Below, one piece after another: positions 12,371-13,271 of a stretch of 13,271 nt of DNA (positions within the stretch are counted from its first letter, which is position 1; every line of letters begins with the position of its first letter). The stretch is from NCBI GenBank assembly GCA_028711675.1, contig JAQTRT010000054.1:1-13271 (forward strand). Direction: 5' to 3'. The translations under genes were made by a program, and so were the position numbers. Below the pieces are notes generated by a model. It worked only from the letters and a program-made list of their open reading frames with translations. It ran no database searches and had not been told where the DNA came from. This stretch comes from a bacterium. GTDB lineage: Bacteria > Spirochaetota > JAHITG01.

Positions 12371-13271
12371 ATGACCGGTTATGGGAATAAAATGGTCGGG
12401 AAGATATTGTTCCTGATGAGCATGATCTTTATCCCCCTTCATCCCCTTTTATGCCAGAACGGACTGGGCTTTCTGAATATGGCGGCAGATGCCAGGAACG
12501 CAAGCTTGTCCGGTTCTGATCTTGTCCGGGGGGCCGGGGTCAATGACATGAATTTTAATCCTGCCCTGCTTTTGAATATCCAAAGGAACAGTCTTTTTCT
12601 CTCTCATTCGGAATGGATGGAAATGAAGAACATGGGTCTTGGATTTGCCAGAAGGCTGAAGCCGGGTGTGGCCGGTCTATACGCGGCTTATCAATACGAT
12701 ACATCCGTTATAAAAACAGATATATACGGCAATGACCAGGGAGAGATGAAGGTCTATAATCTTATTATCAAAGCCGGGTTTGCCCGGAATTTCATCAATA
12801 AGAATTCAGGCGCAGGAATGAACATCAAGTATATCCTTTCGGTGCTGGATGAATACAAAGCACAATCTGTATGCGCGGATATCGGCGGGATCTATCGTCC
12901 GGGATGGCTGAAGGACAGGATAGGATTCGGCCTGGGTATTCTGAACCTGGGATTACCGCTCAAGTATAAGGATGAAAAAGCCGGTCTTCCCGTTACTTTC
13001 CAGGCGGGCGTCTCTTACCAGGTTCTGGGACTGCCGGAACACAGAGTCTTTCTTTATGGTTCAGGCTGTTACAATATCCATGACCTGTTCACTCTGCCGC
13101 TCGGGATCGAATATAATTTTTTCAGGATCGGATACGGCCGGATAAGCTACCTTCTTGCTTCGGAGAATGCGCGGAGCGTTTCGTTCGGTCTGGGCGTGAT
13201 TTATAAAAGGTTCTCTGTAGGTGCGGCTTATATCCCGGGTGCAGGGGCTGATGGTATTGCATATAATATTA
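12371..13271 (+). CDS. Second PorV/PorQ-like outer-membrane protein (partial, 3' end outside window)
   Basis: 300 codons are visible and remain open to the window edge. A signal peptide occupies about residues 1-31 (MVGKILFLMSMIFIPLHPLLCQNG). The mature start, FLNMAADARNASLSGSDLVRG, followed by NDMNFNPALL, follows the PorV/PorQ pattern (A.AR.ASL.G.......NPA.L). The later sequence is barrel-like: short Gly- and aromatic-rich strands such as VAGLYAAYQYD, IGFGLGILNLGLPLKY, VFLYGSGCYNIHDLF, FFRIGYGRISYLL, SVSFGLGVIYKRFSVGAAYIPG. It differs strongly from the PorV-like protein at 9466 and lacks its ADD..A..NPAG block, so it may be closer to PorQ. AGGAGG (12361-12366) precedes the ATG by 4 nt. It is probably co-transcribed with the GH144-like gene. 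Confidence 0.85.
   Translation, partial: MTGYGNKMVGKILFLMSMIFIPLHPLLCQNGLGFLNMAADARNASLSGSDLVRGAGVNDMNFNPALLLNIQRNSLFLSHSEWMEMKNMGLGFARRLKPGVAGLYAAYQYDTSVIKTDIYGNDQGEMKVYNLIIKAGFARNFINKNSGAGMNIKYILSVLDEYKAQSVCADIGGIYRPGWLKDRIGFGLGILNLGLPLKYKDEKAGLPVTFQAGVSYQVLGLPEHRVFLYGSGCYNIHDLFTLPLGIEYNFFRIGYGRISYLLASENARSVSFGLGVIYKRFSVGAAYIPGAGADGIAYNI

Noticed and set aside
1..13271. CRISPR array, insertion sequence, transposase or attachment site
   Set aside because: No regularly spaced direct repeats, no transposase-like protein and no flanking target duplications were seen.

Overview
The window looks like a stretch of chromosome from a Gram-negative (diderm) bacterium of moderate GC content. The clues are two PorV/PorQ-like outer-membrane barrel proteins, two secreted proteins ending in Ig-like C-terminal domains of the T9SS/FlgD type, and a ZAS/FecR-type anti-sigma-like protein. 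This combination is typical of the Fibrobacteres-Chlorobi-Bacteroidetes sphere and several uncultured candidate phyla; the sequence alone does not fix the phylum. All genes are on the + strand. Every complete gene encodes a protein with a signal peptide or a membrane anchor, so this is an envelope and surface island.

Region 1 (1-4402): the tail of a PQQ/BamB-like beta-propeller gene is followed by three paralogues carrying the same ~170-residue GWMGD domain, a probable carbohydrate-binding-type jelly roll. The first (364-1071) ends in a strong intrinsic terminator. A membrane protein with a cytoplasmic zinc finger and an outer FecR domain (1326-2294) sits between paralogues one and two. The third paralogue (3233-4402) is fused to a TolB/FlgO-like domain.

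Region 2 (4403-5698): a self-contained transcription unit. A large inverted repeat is followed by a consensus promoter (TTGACA-N16-TATAAT), a ~250-nt leader with three hairpins, a secreted 294-residue protein with a strong RBS, and a near-ideal terminator. The layout suggests an abundant structural or surface protein.

Region 3 (5712-9308): a compact gene run. It holds a two-domain Ig-like (PapD or WxL-interacting-like) protein, a protein with two CBM-like domains that overlaps it by four bases, and a 539-residue modular protein. The N-terminal module of the last is homologous to the Region 2 protein; it also has an Ig-like domain, a ZU5-like domain, a calcium-loop motif and a T9SS-type tail. 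The most novel reading is that the Region 2 protein and this module form a new subunit family served by the Ig-like protein.

Region 4 (9309-13271): a palindromic intergenic element, a PorV/PorQ-like barrel, a GH144-like (glucoamylase superfamily) enzyme with Fn3 and T9SS-type C-terminal domains, and a second PorV/PorQ-like barrel that runs off the window. Together they suggest a secreted glucan-active enzyme encoded next to members of its likely export-factor family.
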